Shown here in pieces: positions 11,527 to 22,772 of a DNA stretch of 64,000 nucleotides. Made by a program: the position numbers and the translations under genes. The stretch is taken from NCBI GenBank assembly GCA_032622095.1, contig CP136066.1, positions 185,664,716 through 185,728,715 on the forward strand, read 5' to 3'. The notes beneath the pieces were generated by a model. That model did not search any database. It was not told the DNA's origin and saw only the letters and a program-made list of their open reading frames with translations. The first letter of the stretch is position 1. Every line of letters begins with the position of its first letter. The stretch comes from Siphonodentalium dalli (Eukaryota; Mollusca; Scaphopoda; Gadilida; Siphonodentaliidae).

Positions 11527-12182
11527 GATTAACACAGGATTTCACACCTTCGTAAAGTTGTTTGTGTTTCCATCAACGACAATGATAGATATTAGTTGCC
11601 TATTGTCGTGGTATTTACTTTTGCACGTACAGCTGTCACTTTACCGGCCACGAGTTGGGTTCGGGGTTCGTTTCGTAATAGTGATGGGTCCTTTCGTGTT
11701 TTCGCGCGTGGTGTGATGCAATGCCATTATAAACTCATTTTCGACAAGATAGCCCGAGGTTCATTAAATGTAGCAAAATTTCAGATCAAATAATGAGCAT
11801 CTGCAGAACCAAAATATATTATCCGCGAACCCAATCGTCGGAGGTATTTTATTATGGTCAGATGTGTCTAACTTGAACCAGGAATCTGCACTTCCCCAAT
11901 TTGTGTCATAATTTTCCAACTGGTATACCTCAAGCTTTCCGACTGTTAGCAATTTAAAACATATCACCCCTCCCCTACGGTTGGAATTTTCCGACTGGTA
12001 GCCGTTTCAGTCCAAATATTGACCTAATGTAGGAAATTTTTTGGTCTAAGACAACAAATCTCACATGATATACTGTTAGAGAATGAATGTATCGGAAAAA
12101 ATTAACCTATATTTTGGGTCTTAAATTTCTAGGTGATGAGTTAGGCATGGATTATTTCCAAGGCACTCACATACTAACTTAA

Positions 12183-12507
12183 ATGGGGTATGTGCACTAA
12201 ATCCTGCTATATATGGGACCCCATCCATTTTAAACTCAACAGAATATTTGCAACAAGTGAATGAATTTGAGCCATTGATTAGTGCAAGATACAATAAACT
12301 CTCTATGAACGATGCAAACAACATGGAAATTATAATGAAAATTAGTTTATGATATTATAATTACCATGTTGCTGGCATCGTTCATAGAACACATGGGTGT
12401 ATTTTGCCCTCATCCATGGCTCAAATTCATTCATTTGTTGCATATATTCTGTTGAGTATAATAGGAGATGGTCCCATAATTGGACGTATTTAGTGTACAT
12501 TACCCCT
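12183..12507. mobile_element. Family A TTAA-type palindromic element
   Basis: This is a second intact copy of the family found at 3028-3373, flanked by TTAA at 12179-12182 and 12508-12511. It is palindromic over its length, with GAATGAATTTGAGCC in the left arm and GGCTCAAATTCATTC in the right, and a centre near 12345. There is no coding content. Confidence 0.7.
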
Positions 12508-12569
12508 TTAATGCAATCACAGCATAAAGTTACGAACTTCACACTCAACCTCTATGAAAGTCGCAATAT

Positions 12570-12700
12570 ATTGTAGTTCCCAAGATTCAAGATACTTTAT
12601 TCTCAACACCTTAAATGTTGGCATACAGAGTAAATGTTTAACATTATATATCAATACACATTATGCACATGGATGGGGCGAAATGATCCTGTTGGTGAAG
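12570..12700 (-). mobile_element. Possible LINE-like 3' tail on the minus strand
   Basis: Read on the minus strand, the stretch ends with GAGAATAAAGTATCTTGAAT, like many invertebrate LINE tails. It is short and has no coding body. Confidence 0.25.
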
Positions 12701-12777
12701 TGGGAGGGTGTCAAAAAGGGAAAGATAATTTCAATTGAGGGTATGTTTCATTCGGTGGTTGATAATGTTCAAGCCTC

Positions 12778-12793
12778 GGGGGGGGGGGGGGGG
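12778..12793. repeat. G16 homopolymer
   Basis: There are sixteen consecutive G on the + strand in an AT-rich setting. Capable of G-quadruplex formation in principle. Confidence 0.95.
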
Positions 12794-13020
12794 TATGGAT
12801 GCGGTTTGGGCTTATCGTATAAAGATGGAGAGGTTTATCGGAGATTTCCGGTTTTTACAGTTGAATTATAGGGCATTCAGTTTAAAACAATTTGGTCCTG
12901 TGTAATACTATTTCTTGATATATTTTTATATTTTGTTATATTGCAAGTAATGTGCATGTCCGTTTACCTTTGTCTGGTAAACTGAAAATTACATTATGGA
13001 ATCGCACCTTGGATCATTAA

Positions 13021-13320
13021 AGGCACGTTACGTTTCAAACCTGAAATAATATTTTGTAATGACCATGTCCGGTTTCGAGATTAGCATGTATAAGTAAATA
13101 TAAACACATGGCATACGTTTATATGTGTTTATGTGTTTATATGCAACAGAAAGATTATTTCGTGCAAGACGGACATAGTCTCGTAGAGTTATAGAAATAT
13201 TGTGTTCCGATTTATCTTCAGCATGAATCAAAAGAGAGCGTTCATGGACAGTGTATCCCCATATGGTGAACATAAAGAGCGTTTTCCTCACATCTATCCG
13301 GAAATTTAAAGCAGGTGACA
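13021..13320. mobile_element. Partial family E-like element
   Basis: TTAA followed by AGGCACGTTACG at 13017 resembles the AGGCACG end of family E (32393 and 34174). Further in, two AAAGAGNGCGTT motifs near 13232 and 13274 match the AAGAGCG pairs inside family E. The other end is not found. Confidence 0.35.
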
Positions 13321-13341
13321 ATTCTCTATATATATCGATTC

Positions 13342-14090
13342 AGATTGGACCTTATGAACCGTTAACTCTCTGCTAACTAAGTGTTCCCCGGTCGGACTTA
13401 ATCGGATCATGAACATCATTCCGCGCCTAATGTCATCACGACACGAAGTACTGATAACAACTATTAATGCAGTTCAACTATAGTGTTCACAGTTGACCTC
13501 TAGTCAACGTACCGCCGATCCACTGCTCATATATACAGATAATCGGATATGGACACCTTGAACCAACCGAGGCGCCTAATGTCATCATGTAGAAATTTAG
13601 GCGCGAACAGATAAACCATTACTTCCTGTCCAGTGCTAGTTCCATCATTATTGAACCCAATTAGATTCAATTTATTTCTGTTAGTCGATATGTAGATATT
13701 ACAGACAAAATATATATGGCATCAAAATATTCAATTCTGACATATAATAATAATACATTTCACACTAGGAATACATAGTGATTTGATATTTGGTTCGGGT
13801 TCGGGTGATGATTTCGGGTACAGTGGGCTGGGAAGTTATGGTCAGTGAAATAGGTATTTTAAATATACAGGTATGGGTACATGGAATATCAGTGTTATAG
13901 CCCCAAGTTGATTTGCCGAAAATATCCTGGACTTTTCTTATGATAGTTTACAGAATCCTAATTGTCTTTTTTTCATTTCTATAGGTTTAATAGAGTTCTG
14001 ATGGTTTGTTAGCATTCATTCTTCTATATATAGAAATATGGTTTCAAATATGGTCGACCCAAACCGTTATCGTGTGCCGCTAAATGACAT
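13342..14090. repeat. Satellite-like tandem unit 1 of about 750 bp
   Basis: This unit is repeated almost directly after itself (14091-14858). Marks are ACCGTTA...CTCTCTGCTAACTA near its start, two copies of GCGCCTAATGTCATCA 149 bases apart (13423 and 13572), and GGTCGACC...CCGTTATCGTG at its end. There is no coding content. Confidence 0.7.
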
Positions 14091-14858
14091 AGAGTTGGTC
14101 CTTAGGAACCGTTACCTCTCTGCTAACTATAAGTGTACCCCAGTCGGACTTAATCGGATCATGAACATCTTTCCGCGCCTAATGTCATCACGACACGAAG
14201 TACTGATAACAACTATTAATGCAGTTCAACTGTAGTTTTCACAGTTGACCCCTAGTCGACGTACCGCTGATCCACTGCTCATATATACAGATAATCGGAT
14301 ATGGACACCTTGAACCAACCGAGGCGCCTAATGTCATCATGCAGAAATTTAGGCGCGAACAAATAAACCGTTATTTCCTGTCTAGTAAAAGTTCCATTAT
14401 TATTGAACCCAATTAAGTTCAATTTATTTATGTTAGTCGATAAGTAGATATTACAGACAAAATATATATGACATCAAAATATTCAATTCTGATATATAAT
14501 AATAATACATTTCACACTAGGAATACATAGTGATTTGATATTATGGTAAGATTCCGTTCGGGTGATGATTTCGGGTACAGTGGGCTGGGAAGTTGGGAAT
14601 TTATTGTCAGGGAAATAGGTATTTTATTTTATTTTATTAAATATAGGGATGGGTACATGGAATATCAGTGTTATAGCCCCAAGTTGACTTGCCGAAAATA
14701 TCCTGGACTTTTCTTATGAAAGTTGACAGAATCCTAATTGTCTTTTCATTTCTAGGTTAATAGAGTTCTGATAGTTTGTGGGCATTCGGTGTTCTATGGA
14801 AATATGGTTTCAAATATGGTCGACCAAACCGTTATCGTGTGCCGCCATAGGGTTGGTC
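14091..14858. repeat. Satellite-like tandem unit 2 of about 770 bp
   Basis: This is the direct repeat of 13342-14090, highly similar throughout, with GCGCCTAATGTCATCA at 14175 and 14323 (148 bases apart). It differs by small indels, including an ATTTT run near 14630. A 65-residue frame near its start is a repeat artefact. Confidence 0.7.
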
Positions 14859-14958
14859 GGGGGTGGGCATCCCGATGGGTACAATATAATAATAAATAAA
14901 ACTCTAACGTTAAAGTCTATCCCAGAACACAATTAGATCGATCCAGTGAGCCCTTTAA

Positions 14959-15194
14959 CCCTTTGAGTGCCAGGGGCCGATCTTATCGGCCCTAAACCTA
15001 CAAAATAAGTCTGTTAAAGAATATAAGAATAAATTATTAAAATTGTAAAAAAAATAAAAAAAAAAATAAAAATTGTTAGGCCAATGCATTCTCTTATATA
15101 TGCGAGGCGACCTATGGTCGACTCGCATATATAAGAGAATGCATTGGCACAGGGTATATGGGTTGATACAAAAATCGACCTGGCACTCAAAGGG
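14959..15194. mobile_element. Family B TTAA element, 236 bp
   Basis: It is flanked by TTAA (14955-14958 and 15195-15198). Termini CCCTTTGAGTGCCAGG and CCTGGCACTCAAAGGG are perfect inverted repeats. The interior holds a near-perfect hairpin, arms CCAATGCATTCTCTTATATA, at about 15081-15149. CCC...GGG ends at TTAA match piggyBac-type elements. There is no coding content. Confidence 0.75.
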
Positions 15195-15485
15195 TTAATG
15201 TAAGGTTTTCTTTGCCAGATATCAACTTCCAAATTAGGAACATTTTAGTACGTTTTGAATTTTTGTCAGCCCAACAAAAAATCCAATGATTGTTGATTCT
15301 GTCGCCCAAAAGTTGTAGATAATATAAAGAGCGTTTGCAATTGTGGGCTTTTATTTTTTTCGCGATGCTTGCGGTGCATGTGATATTCGGTTTTCTTTTG
15401 CCGGGTAAGCGAAATTTGGCATTATTTGGAGTGAAATCAGACCAGACAACTTTAAACCATTAACCGGATCAATTTGGTAATTTAA

Positions 15486-15752
15486 TGAGGTTCATTGTGG
15501 GAGCCGCAGCATTAAAGATCATTTGCCAATGCATTCTCTTAGATATGCGAGTCTCTCTCACATGGAACCGCGCATACATAAGAGAATACACTGGCTTACA
15601 AGGCGAATGTATATTGTTATATATATAGGCCAATGTATTCTCCTATATATGCGAGGCTATCTATATGGGATATTCGCATATATAAGACAATGCATTCATT
15701 GCATTGGGATATGGTTTTCGCAAACTTCCAGGAAGCTCCAGTCATGGAAAGG
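15486..15752. mobile_element. Family B TTAA element with two hairpins
   Basis: It is flanked by TTAA at 15482-15485 and 15753-15756. The left end is degenerate (TGAGGTTCATTGTGGGAGC). The right end AGCTCCAGTCATGGAAAGG matches those of the copies at 29488 and 50256. It holds two versions of the CCAATG(C/T)ATTCTC...GCATTGG hairpin. Confidence 0.6.
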
Positions 15753-15764
15753 TTAACAATGAAG

Positions 15765-16245
15765 TTAGGTGGGACCGTAGGCACCGTTACATGTTCACTG
15801 ATCGGGCTTAATAGGATCACACATGCTTCCTTCCGCGCCTAATGTCATCACGCCAGAGATCAACCTATACAAAAAACTCTCATTAAAACTCAACTGGTCT
15901 TCACACTTAACCTCCACGATGCACCGCTATTCGACTCCTCATATGGATAATCGGATATGGACACCTTCAACCAACTGAGGCGCCTAATGTCATCACGCCA
16001 GTGTTCAACTTATAAAAAAAACTCTCATTAAAATTCAACCGGTCTTCACACTTAACCTACACGATGCACCGCTATTCGACTCCTCCTATGGATAATCGGA
16101 TATGGACACATTTAACTGACTGAGGCGCCTAATGTCATCATGTAGGAATTTAGGCGCGGACAGATAAACCGTTATTTCCTGCCTGGTCATATTTCTGTCA
16201 CATTATAGACCCAAACCGTTACCGTGAACCGCTAAATGAGAAGGG
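15765..16245. repeat. Third, diverged satellite-like block with 145-bp sub-period
   Basis: It is related to 13342-14858. GCGCCTAATGTCATCA occurs at 15835, 15980 and 16125, exactly 145 bases apart. The intervening monomers share GATAATCGGATATGGACAC and TCGACTCCTC. It ends with an ACCGTTACCGTG block like the 14-kb units. Confidence 0.65.
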
Positions 16246-16259
16246 TTTGGGCTATCCAA

Positions 16260-16915
16260 ATCTGCACAATTTAAAGTGTTACTATATACGCCATTTTCAA
16301 TAAATTCCCGGTAATAACAACGATATAATATCGATAATATATAGACCAATAAGTAATTTGAGTCGAAGATGTATTCTGTAAACGTTCATGCTAATAGGTT
16401 ATCTTAAAATCAAAGTTAATAATTTGATATAAAGTTGGCTGCAGCCATATATTAAATTACGAATTTCAATGTACAAGACGTCAATTTAATTGACGGATAG
16501 TGGATTTGGGCAACGCGTGTCACACATTATCGTGTAAAAAATATGATGATACGGGGCGTAATCTCAAGCCACTCACTGACTAGGGACTATACAATCACTT
16601 AAATGATTATATAGGACTAGTATGCATATAAAACTGCTTGAAAACTGCATATATAGTATGCTTGAACACTGCACAAAAATTAGTCGACAACGACAATTTG
16701 TATTTTCGCATTCCGGCTAATGCATCGGTACCATTACTTCGTACTCAACAGACTTTCAAATAATAGAAATATGGTTACCTTATTCTGCGACTCAGAGACT
16801 ATAAACACCAACAACAACATTTGAGTACAGTATCCCTTTAATAATAAAAACAACTCTAAAGTTAAAGATGCATATATACGTTTTCCACACGAGCAAGTAA
16901 TTAGATGGTACCCCT
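16260..16915. other. Gene-less AT-rich stretch
   Basis: No coding frame, RNA gene or repeat family was recognised. Confidence 0.4.
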
Positions 16916-17330
16916 GTCAAGTCTGATTATAGTGTGTCTGTCATTTGCAGAATGAGGTCCCCAGAGGGTGAATTTAGTGACGCTATCCCACACCGCGGGC
17001 TAGCATCACTAAATTAACCATCTGGGGACCTCATTCTGCATGACCTCATCTGCTATGGGAGACATAGACTCCGATTGAAGTTCCCAAATGGTGAATATTG
17101 TGATGTACACCCATTGGAAACCTCAATTGTGCAATGTGTCGTCTGCCAATTTGGGGATAAAGAGAAACCTAACTAAAAAAGAAATAGAATCTATGTGAAG
17201 AAGTTTCTATAGAAATATAATAATAAAGAAACTTTCCAGAGATGAGGCCAAAGCAGAATGAGGTCCCCAGAGGGTGAATTTAGTGATGCTAGCCTCATTC
17301 TGCAAATGACAAGCACACTAAACTCAGACT
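16916..17330. mobile_element. Foldback element built on GCAGAATGAGGTCCCCAGAG
   Basis: GTCAAGTCTGA...TGTCATTTGCAGAATGAGG at the left returns in inverse orientation at the right (near 17295-17330). A shorter inner hairpin lies at about 16948-17040 (GAATGAGGTCCCCAGAGG against CATCTGGGGACCTCATTC). A third, direct copy of the motif starts near 17252. There is no coding content. Confidence 0.55.
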
Positions 17331-17389
17331 TGACCACTGAGCCCACAATATAGGAGTTTGTATGATCAGATATGTCGACTTTCAAAAGA

Positions 17390-20097
17390 AAAAGTTTTTT
17401 AAAGTTTTGAATGTTTGTCAGCCAAGCAAAACAATAATTCCAATTATCGCCTAATATAAAGAGCGTTTATGCGTCCATCGCCCGAAAGCTGAATAATAAA
17501 GAGCACTTTCAGTTGTGAGATTTTGAAATCGTTTTACGACGCATAACGTATGAATGATTGTGTGTATTTTCGCGACGCTTATATGTTGATTTTTTTAGCA
17601 TTATTTTGCATGGTAATTTTGTCAAATCGGATCGTGGCTCTATGAAGACGACGAATGATTTTTACTTTTATTTTCGTATTTAGGTTTGTATAGGCATGCC
17701 GTGCTGTATTATGCAATACGCACATATTTTGCCATTTTTCAAGTATACATGTACGTGAAAATAAAGGTACAATCGTCATACGGAATGATTGATGGGACCA
17801 AAAGATATATTTGTTTGGTAATATGCGATTGGAAATATACTCTTATGATGCCAATTCAATCCTGTAAATATCTGTTTAACAATATCAAAGAGATTCGTAA
17901 TTATTAATCCTCACATATATGACATAATTTATCATAATTGCACTGTTGCACAGTGTACAGCGATTATAATTGGCCAATACTCGAAATACTATAGCATATA
18001 CGTTACATATTTGTATGCGGACTTTATATGCCACGGCAAGCCAGGTCCCATTTTTTCTTCAGCATGGAATACTAAGGAACGTTCATTGTTCGCATATTAC
18101 TGATATGATAAAATAATAAAGATCGTCCTCTCACTTAAAATAGAAAACCGCTGGGAATTTGCTATGACTATTGACATTTTTTCCCAGACTATAATGTATG
18201 TAGAATGGTATAGCAGTGTTTCGTGTATTTAAAGATATATCTCTCCTTATAAATCATATAGACATCAGTTGGGTGTTCATGTTGTGAGCCAGGTCGTTTT
18301 ATTTCAGACTTGAATGTTTTAATGATAATTTTAATGAGGAAACCACATTGGATGACATCGAATTCCATGGACCATTGTCCCTCGACGGGGGAGTAGAATA
18401 CGGAAATATATTGTAATAAAAATCCTCGATAACCGGGGAATCACGAAACCCCCACGAGAGCATTCGAAATAATGCGATGAGTATAAGTGCAAAGGCATAT
18501 ATAGGTTTGTGAACGCTCTTTATTTTTTACGGTCGATGGGTATGCGAAACAGACAGACTCTTTGTCGTATATATAGGCGTTCTTTGGAATTTGTGGTTAT
18601 TCGATCGAACTTCAAAACCTGATAACTGTACATCTTTTCAACGTCAATATCTTATCAAAAGCTCACATTAATTGGCTCATATAGATTCGATCTCCATATT
18701 TTTGGTAGAAATAGCAGTTTACAGTGTTTGGACACCTTTGTGTATTTTATCATGTTTTGAAGACTTAACGATGCCCGTCAGAGTTTACATGAATTAAGCC
18801 AATTTTCGACTTACGAAGCAAAAAAAATTAAATGTAAAATAATGGCAAAAAATCATAATTGAGAACGACTTTTTTATCAACCGCTTTTTGGGCGACAAAA
18901 GCGTGGATGCTCTTTATTAATCTGTCCAGGACTTAAAATTCGTACAGGAATCAGAATAAATTCTCGCAAAGTGAAACATGAGAATCAACTATGATTCTCG
19001 CGTAATTACATGTATCTATGCTTTGTTATGTAAAGACATCATATCATGTATATCATAGCTACTAACTATAGGCGTTTTTTTTCAATTGGCTAACAGTAAT
19101 TCTTTCAATATTGAAAGCTATGCATGTGCAATAAATATTGCAATTCTGCATTCCTGTCACAAATTCACAATCACATCAACTAACTTGACTGAAGATATAA
19201 TACAGGGAGAGGGTAAACATTTTAAGATTTGAAAGTAAGATATTTCTTTTTAGAAAATGATTCAGTTCATTGAATTTTCAAAACTTTCCCGAGGGATGTC
19301 CTTTGAACCGCCCCTAATATGGAGCGAGTGATATACCATACCCCCTCCCACCCAACTTTTGGCATATCAGGATTTGATTTTGATTCTCGTACCCTCAAAC
19401 TTGTAAATCAGCTTTGATTCTCACAAATTTAAAAATGGATGGATTGAAAGGCCCCATTGTTTGACTTCAAGTATGCCATACCTGTATATTTTATTTGGTT
19501 GAGTATTAAACTATCTATCTGTATATCTATGATCCCCTATTTATAAGAGACGGTCATTTTAATTTGCTAGACTGACAAAAATTCAAAACGTGTTAAAACT
19601 ACCCTTTTTAAAGTCGATATAAAAACCTCTGAAATTCATTGTACATGAATTGGCTCATGGGTCCGATCTAATTGTTTTGTTATTAAAACGTACAGATGAT
19701 GGTCTTATGGTGCCAAATATATAGGGCATCTTTAAATGTTCACGTAACATGACTCAGTGCATTATGAGAACAATTGAACAACTGGCATTTCATATTTCAG
19801 TGTATCTAAACTGGAATAAAACTTTTGCTTACATTAATTGTTCCTGTCAGATCGCAATATATAGAAGAAGTTTCTACCTATTGAAAACATTTCAGTTATA
19901 CCTTCAAAAAGCGTGAGTTTAAAATGAATATTCCCAGTTTTAAAATGGCAAACAGATAAAGAACCATTCGGTAATTCGAGTGTTTAAGCCTTCTATGCAG
20001 GTGAATAATTATAACGCCACACCAGCCTCCGTGATCGCGGGAACTTGAAGTTACTGATAATTTAACTGACTTCTGAAACTATATACGAAAGACCCAA
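17390..20097. other. Gene-less stretch with scattered AAGAGCG-family fragments
   Basis: ATAAAGAGCG-type motifs occur near 17456, 17498, 18116 (variant), 18517 and 18908. The text GACAAAAATTCAAAACGT near 19575 is the inverse of text near 15250. Shared text ATTGGCTCATATAGATTCGATC (18670) and ATTGGCTCATGGGTCCGATC (19650) suggests a diverged direct repeat about 980 bases apart. No coding domain was seen. Confidence 0.4.
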
Positions 20098-20599
20098 GTG
20101 TATATACAAATACTCTATATTATTATTATTATTATTATTATATATGTGGGTCTCATTTGGATTTCGCCGCCCATTAAAACACGAAAAAGTTGTGTTAAAA
20201 CCAGTTTTAACTGGAGTTTATTTTTCTTAGTGTTTATTCTGTCCTCAACTTATCCTCTTTTGTTTTTCAGTACTATATTTTTCTGTTGGACTTTAATTCT
20301 GCTTATGAAATCATTTAAATCTTTATGAAAACTCTGGAAAAGCAAGCACTTCTAACTTGTTGTTATTTAAAGTCTCGTCGGCCAAACAACAATAAAAATA
20401 TATATATTCGATGGAAAGGAAAGTTTCAAGTAAAACATTTTGCAGACGAAATTTCAATTGTAGTTATATCGATAATAATAGATAAATATATATATTTTGT
20501 AATAACTAGTTATAAATGCTATATAGCGTTCTTCGAATATATAGTGCCATTATTATCCTTTGACGTCAGAGTCAAACATTCGCCCGCGACATAATTTAC
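20098..20599. other. Short unrecognised frames with a (TAT)n stretch
   Basis: A TTA/TAT microsatellite of about 25 bases lies at 20117-20142. Two hydrophobic or basic short frames (20098-20328 and 20325-20594) have no recognisable domain, so I do not call them genes. Confidence 0.3.
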
Positions 20600-21239
20600 T
20601 ATACCTGGTTTGATTTTCAACATTTATGTTTATGACTATTCGGATGTGATCAACTATGTGATTGATATCGCCTAATTCCGGCTTGTAATTTTGAGCCATT
20701 AAACATATTATGTTGGATTATATAGATGGCAAAAGTTGCAAAACACGTATAGGTTGTGAAAGTTCGACCGAATTCCTCGTGTAAATTTATTCAATTATTT
20801 TCCTAAATCTATTCCCGTAAAAGATTATCTTTCCGCGACTCACCTAGTCCCGAAAACCCCTTCCCTATAATAGACGTTTCTATAAGTTCCAAGGAGATGC
20901 AACAACCTCACGCTACGAAATGGAATAACATTTCTCCCAGAAAGTCCGGTTATTTCCCTTGCATCGTTAGGCGAGTACTTGCGGATAATTGTAATATGTT
21001 CGCGTTTAGTGTTGCAAAAGCAATTTTCTTTATGTTAGTGCGAAATTCGAGTTACATACAACTCCTAATGTCTAAACAGATTGCCACATGAGAAGCTAGG
21101 AACTTAGTTGTATTTCTCCGCTGAACATATTTGAAGATTTTCCAACATAATATTTAGTCTGCACACGTCAGTTCGTAGAGTTGATTCATAAAAATCGACT
21201 GTTTGTAGTCCACACGGTAGGCGGAACAATACAACGCTG
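20600..21239. other. foxA upstream flank, no repeat or gene recognised
   Basis: No coding frame with family resemblance and no dispersed repeat was recognised here. The flank is single-copy as far as can be seen within the window, so it is a candidate for cis-regulatory sequence. A short frame at 20897-21091 has no recognisable domain. Confidence 0.4.
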
Positions 21240-21341
21240 CGCGGATTAATCAAACACAATAAGTTGGTTTTGGGGCGGAGCTTACGATGAAAAAATCTAG
21301 CGCCAAGTCAATCACCTTGTATAACTCCGTCGCACAATTGG

Positions 21342-21348
21342 TCAAGTG
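21342..21348 (+). promoter_or_regulatory. NK2-type homeodomain site (TCAAGTG), distal copy
   Basis: The core TCAAGTG is the classic NK2/TTF-1 binding core. It adjoins an inverted CCAAT box (21337-21341), and a second copy occurs at 21496-21502. Nkx2.1 and Nkx2.2 are cluster partners of foxA in deuterostomes, which makes the match interesting but does not show binding. Confidence 0.3.
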
Positions 21349-21495
21349 ACAGGCCGATATTTTCTTAGGGGCGGAGCCCAAATTTGTATATTTACTGAAA
21401 CTTAATCGAGATATCTCAACACTGACAACTAAACTGTGTTGTGAGCGCCTGGCATTTACTATTCTATCGTGTTCCACGAATATAACACACTGTCA

Positions 21496-21502
21496 TCAAG
21501 TG
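21496..21502 (+). promoter_or_regulatory. NK2-type homeodomain site (TCAAGTG), proximal copy
   Basis: This is a second exact TCAAGTG core, 154 bases downstream of the first and ten bases before the TTGTTTAC forkhead core. Two copies of a seven-base core in 160 bases are more than expected by chance, but function is inferred. Confidence 0.3.
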
Positions 21503-21511
21503 CGATTCGTT

Positions 21512-21518
21512 TGTTTAC
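21512..21518 (+). promoter_or_regulatory. Forkhead binding core (TGTTTAC) next to the foxA start codon
   Basis: The seven bases match the FoxA consensus TRTTTAC exactly, inside TTGTTTAC. The position, about 43 bases before the ATG, is within the likely promoter or leader. Autoregulation is inferred; a seven-base match alone can occur by chance. Confidence 0.4.
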
Positions 21519-21560
21519 GGACTTTAATACTGAATTGTTTTCCTACGTTAAGTCGCCTCC

Positions 21561-22772
21561 ATGATGTCTCCATACGATACGGGGAATACTAGTTATGCCA
21601 TGACTAGTATCCCCAGCATGAACACCATGGGCTCCATGGGCTCCATGTCCATGAGTAACATGGGCTCTATGGCCTACTCTCCACAAATGATGGGCGGCAT
21701 AACTAACATGGGCAGCCTTGGCGGAATGGGAGTTGGCGTACCGATGGCGATGCCTGGTTCAATGACAGAGATGAATTCTATGAACACCATGAACACTATG
21801 AACAGTATGAGTGGAATGGGAACTATGGCGATGAACGGAATGAGTGGAGCCATGAGTCCCATGGACCTCAACAGATCGCAAGGATTCAGCAGACCCGGCG
21901 AGAAGGCATACAGACGAAGCTACACGCATGCTAAACCCCCGTATTCTTACATCTCTCTCATCACCATGGCGATACAGCAGTCTCCAAATAAAATGAACAC
22001 TCTCAGTGAAATCTACCAATTCATCATGGACCTGTTTCCTTATTATCGTCAAAATCAGCAGAGGTGGCAAAACTCAATTCGACACAGCCTTTCGTTCAAC
22101 GACTGTTTTGTGAAGGTTCCGCGATCACCGGACAGACCAGGGAAAGGAAGTTACTGGGCCTTGCATCCTGATGCTGGAAACATGTTCGAAAACGGTTGTT
22201 ATCTGAGACGCCAGAAAAGGTTCAAGTGCGCGAAAAAGGACCAAATTAAGAAATCTGACAAAGACAGCGACGGTGAAAATCATCTCGACCGAAGCGTGAC
22301 CCCTCCTCATTCTGACGACGGCGTGTGCAACGCGCCTGAACTGGAGTCACCCCAACATCAACATCAACCGATCGTTAGTTCAACCAACCAGCCTCTAATT
22401 CAGCAGCAGCAACCCAAACAGGAGTTACCTTCTCCACCTACCTCTGGACATATGCCGCTAGGAGAGTCCATGCCTCTGCGACCTTATTCTCACACGGACA
22501 TGTCTCAAGTTTCGCAAGGAATGTTACATCATAACCAGCTCAACTCGCTACACTCGTTCAACCATCCGTTCTCCATAAACAATCTCATCACGGACAATAA
22601 AATGGACTTGAAAATGTATGAAGCGATGCAGGCTGGTTATGGTGGTTATGGACAAATACCGTCTCTGAATCTCGGAGGAAAGGACGCTCAGAATGGTATG
22701 TCTGCGATGGACCCATCCGGTTACTATAGTCACACTCATAAAGCCTACCCTCATCCTGCCACGAACATTTAA
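21561..22772 (+). CDS. foxA: FoxA/HNF3-type forkhead transcription factor, single exon
   Basis: This 403-residue nuclear DNA-binding protein is expected to act as a pioneer factor in endoderm and pharynx (family knowledge). Seen in the sequence: residues 1-105 are rich in Met, Ser, Asn and Gly (about 28 Met in 101 residues), like the vertebrate FOXA N-terminal activation region. The forkhead domain spans about 120-224, opening with [20 protein letters not shown]. Its recognition helix is [13 protein letters not shown], with base-contacting Asn171 and His175. Wing 1 is [20 protein letters not shown], and the basic tail YLRRQKRFK is a likely nuclear signal. The C-terminus keeps HPFSINNLI (335-343), an EH1-like Groucho-binding motif, then [10 protein letters not shown] (347-356). 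Residues 277-287 are Gln-rich. The frame runs unbroken from ATG to TAA with no intron. The start is a double Met (ATGATG), and no upstream in-frame ATG gives a FoxA-like extension. Differences from vertebrate FOXA include Phe for Trp in [12 protein letters not shown]. The FoxA class is very secure; the species is not. Confidence 0.97.
   Translation: MMSPYDTGNTSYAMTSIPSMNTMGSMGSMSMSNMGSMAYSPQMMGGITNMGSLGGMGVGVPMAMPGSMTEMNSMNTMNTMNSMSGMGTMAMNGMSGAMSPMDLNRSQGFSRPGEKAYRRSYTHAKPPYSYISLITMAIQQSPNKMNTLSEIYQFIMDLFPYYRQNQQRWQNSIRHSLSFNDCFVKVPRSPDRPGKGSYWALHPDAGNMFENGCYLRRQKRFKCAKKDQIKKSDKDSDGENHLDRSVTPPHSDDGVCNAPELESPQHQHQPIVSSTNQPLIQQQQPKQELPSPPTSGHMPLGESMPLRPYSHTDMSQVSQGMLHHNQLNSLHSFNHPFSINNLITDNKMDLKMYEAMQAGYGGYGQIPSLNLGGKDAQNGMSAMDPSGYYSHTHKAYPHPATNI

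Larger units (their letters stand above)
21240..21560 (+). promoter_or_regulatory. foxA: Proximal promoter/5' leader of foxA
   Basis: This stretch precedes the foxA start codon and is unusually rich in recognisable sites. GGGGCGGAGC, a GC (Sp1-type) box, occurs twice, at 21272-21281 and 21368-21377. An inverted CCAAT box (ATTGG) lies at 21337-21341. The NK2-class core TCAAGTG occurs at 21342-21348 and 21496-21502. A TATA-like TATATTTA lies at 21387-21394. A perfect forkhead core TGTTTAC lies at 21512-21518, about 43 bases before the ATG. The motifs are read directly. That they are bound, and where transcription starts, is inference. Sea urchin FoxA is known to repress its own gene, so the forkhead site is a plausible autoregulatory site. 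Confidence 0.5.
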
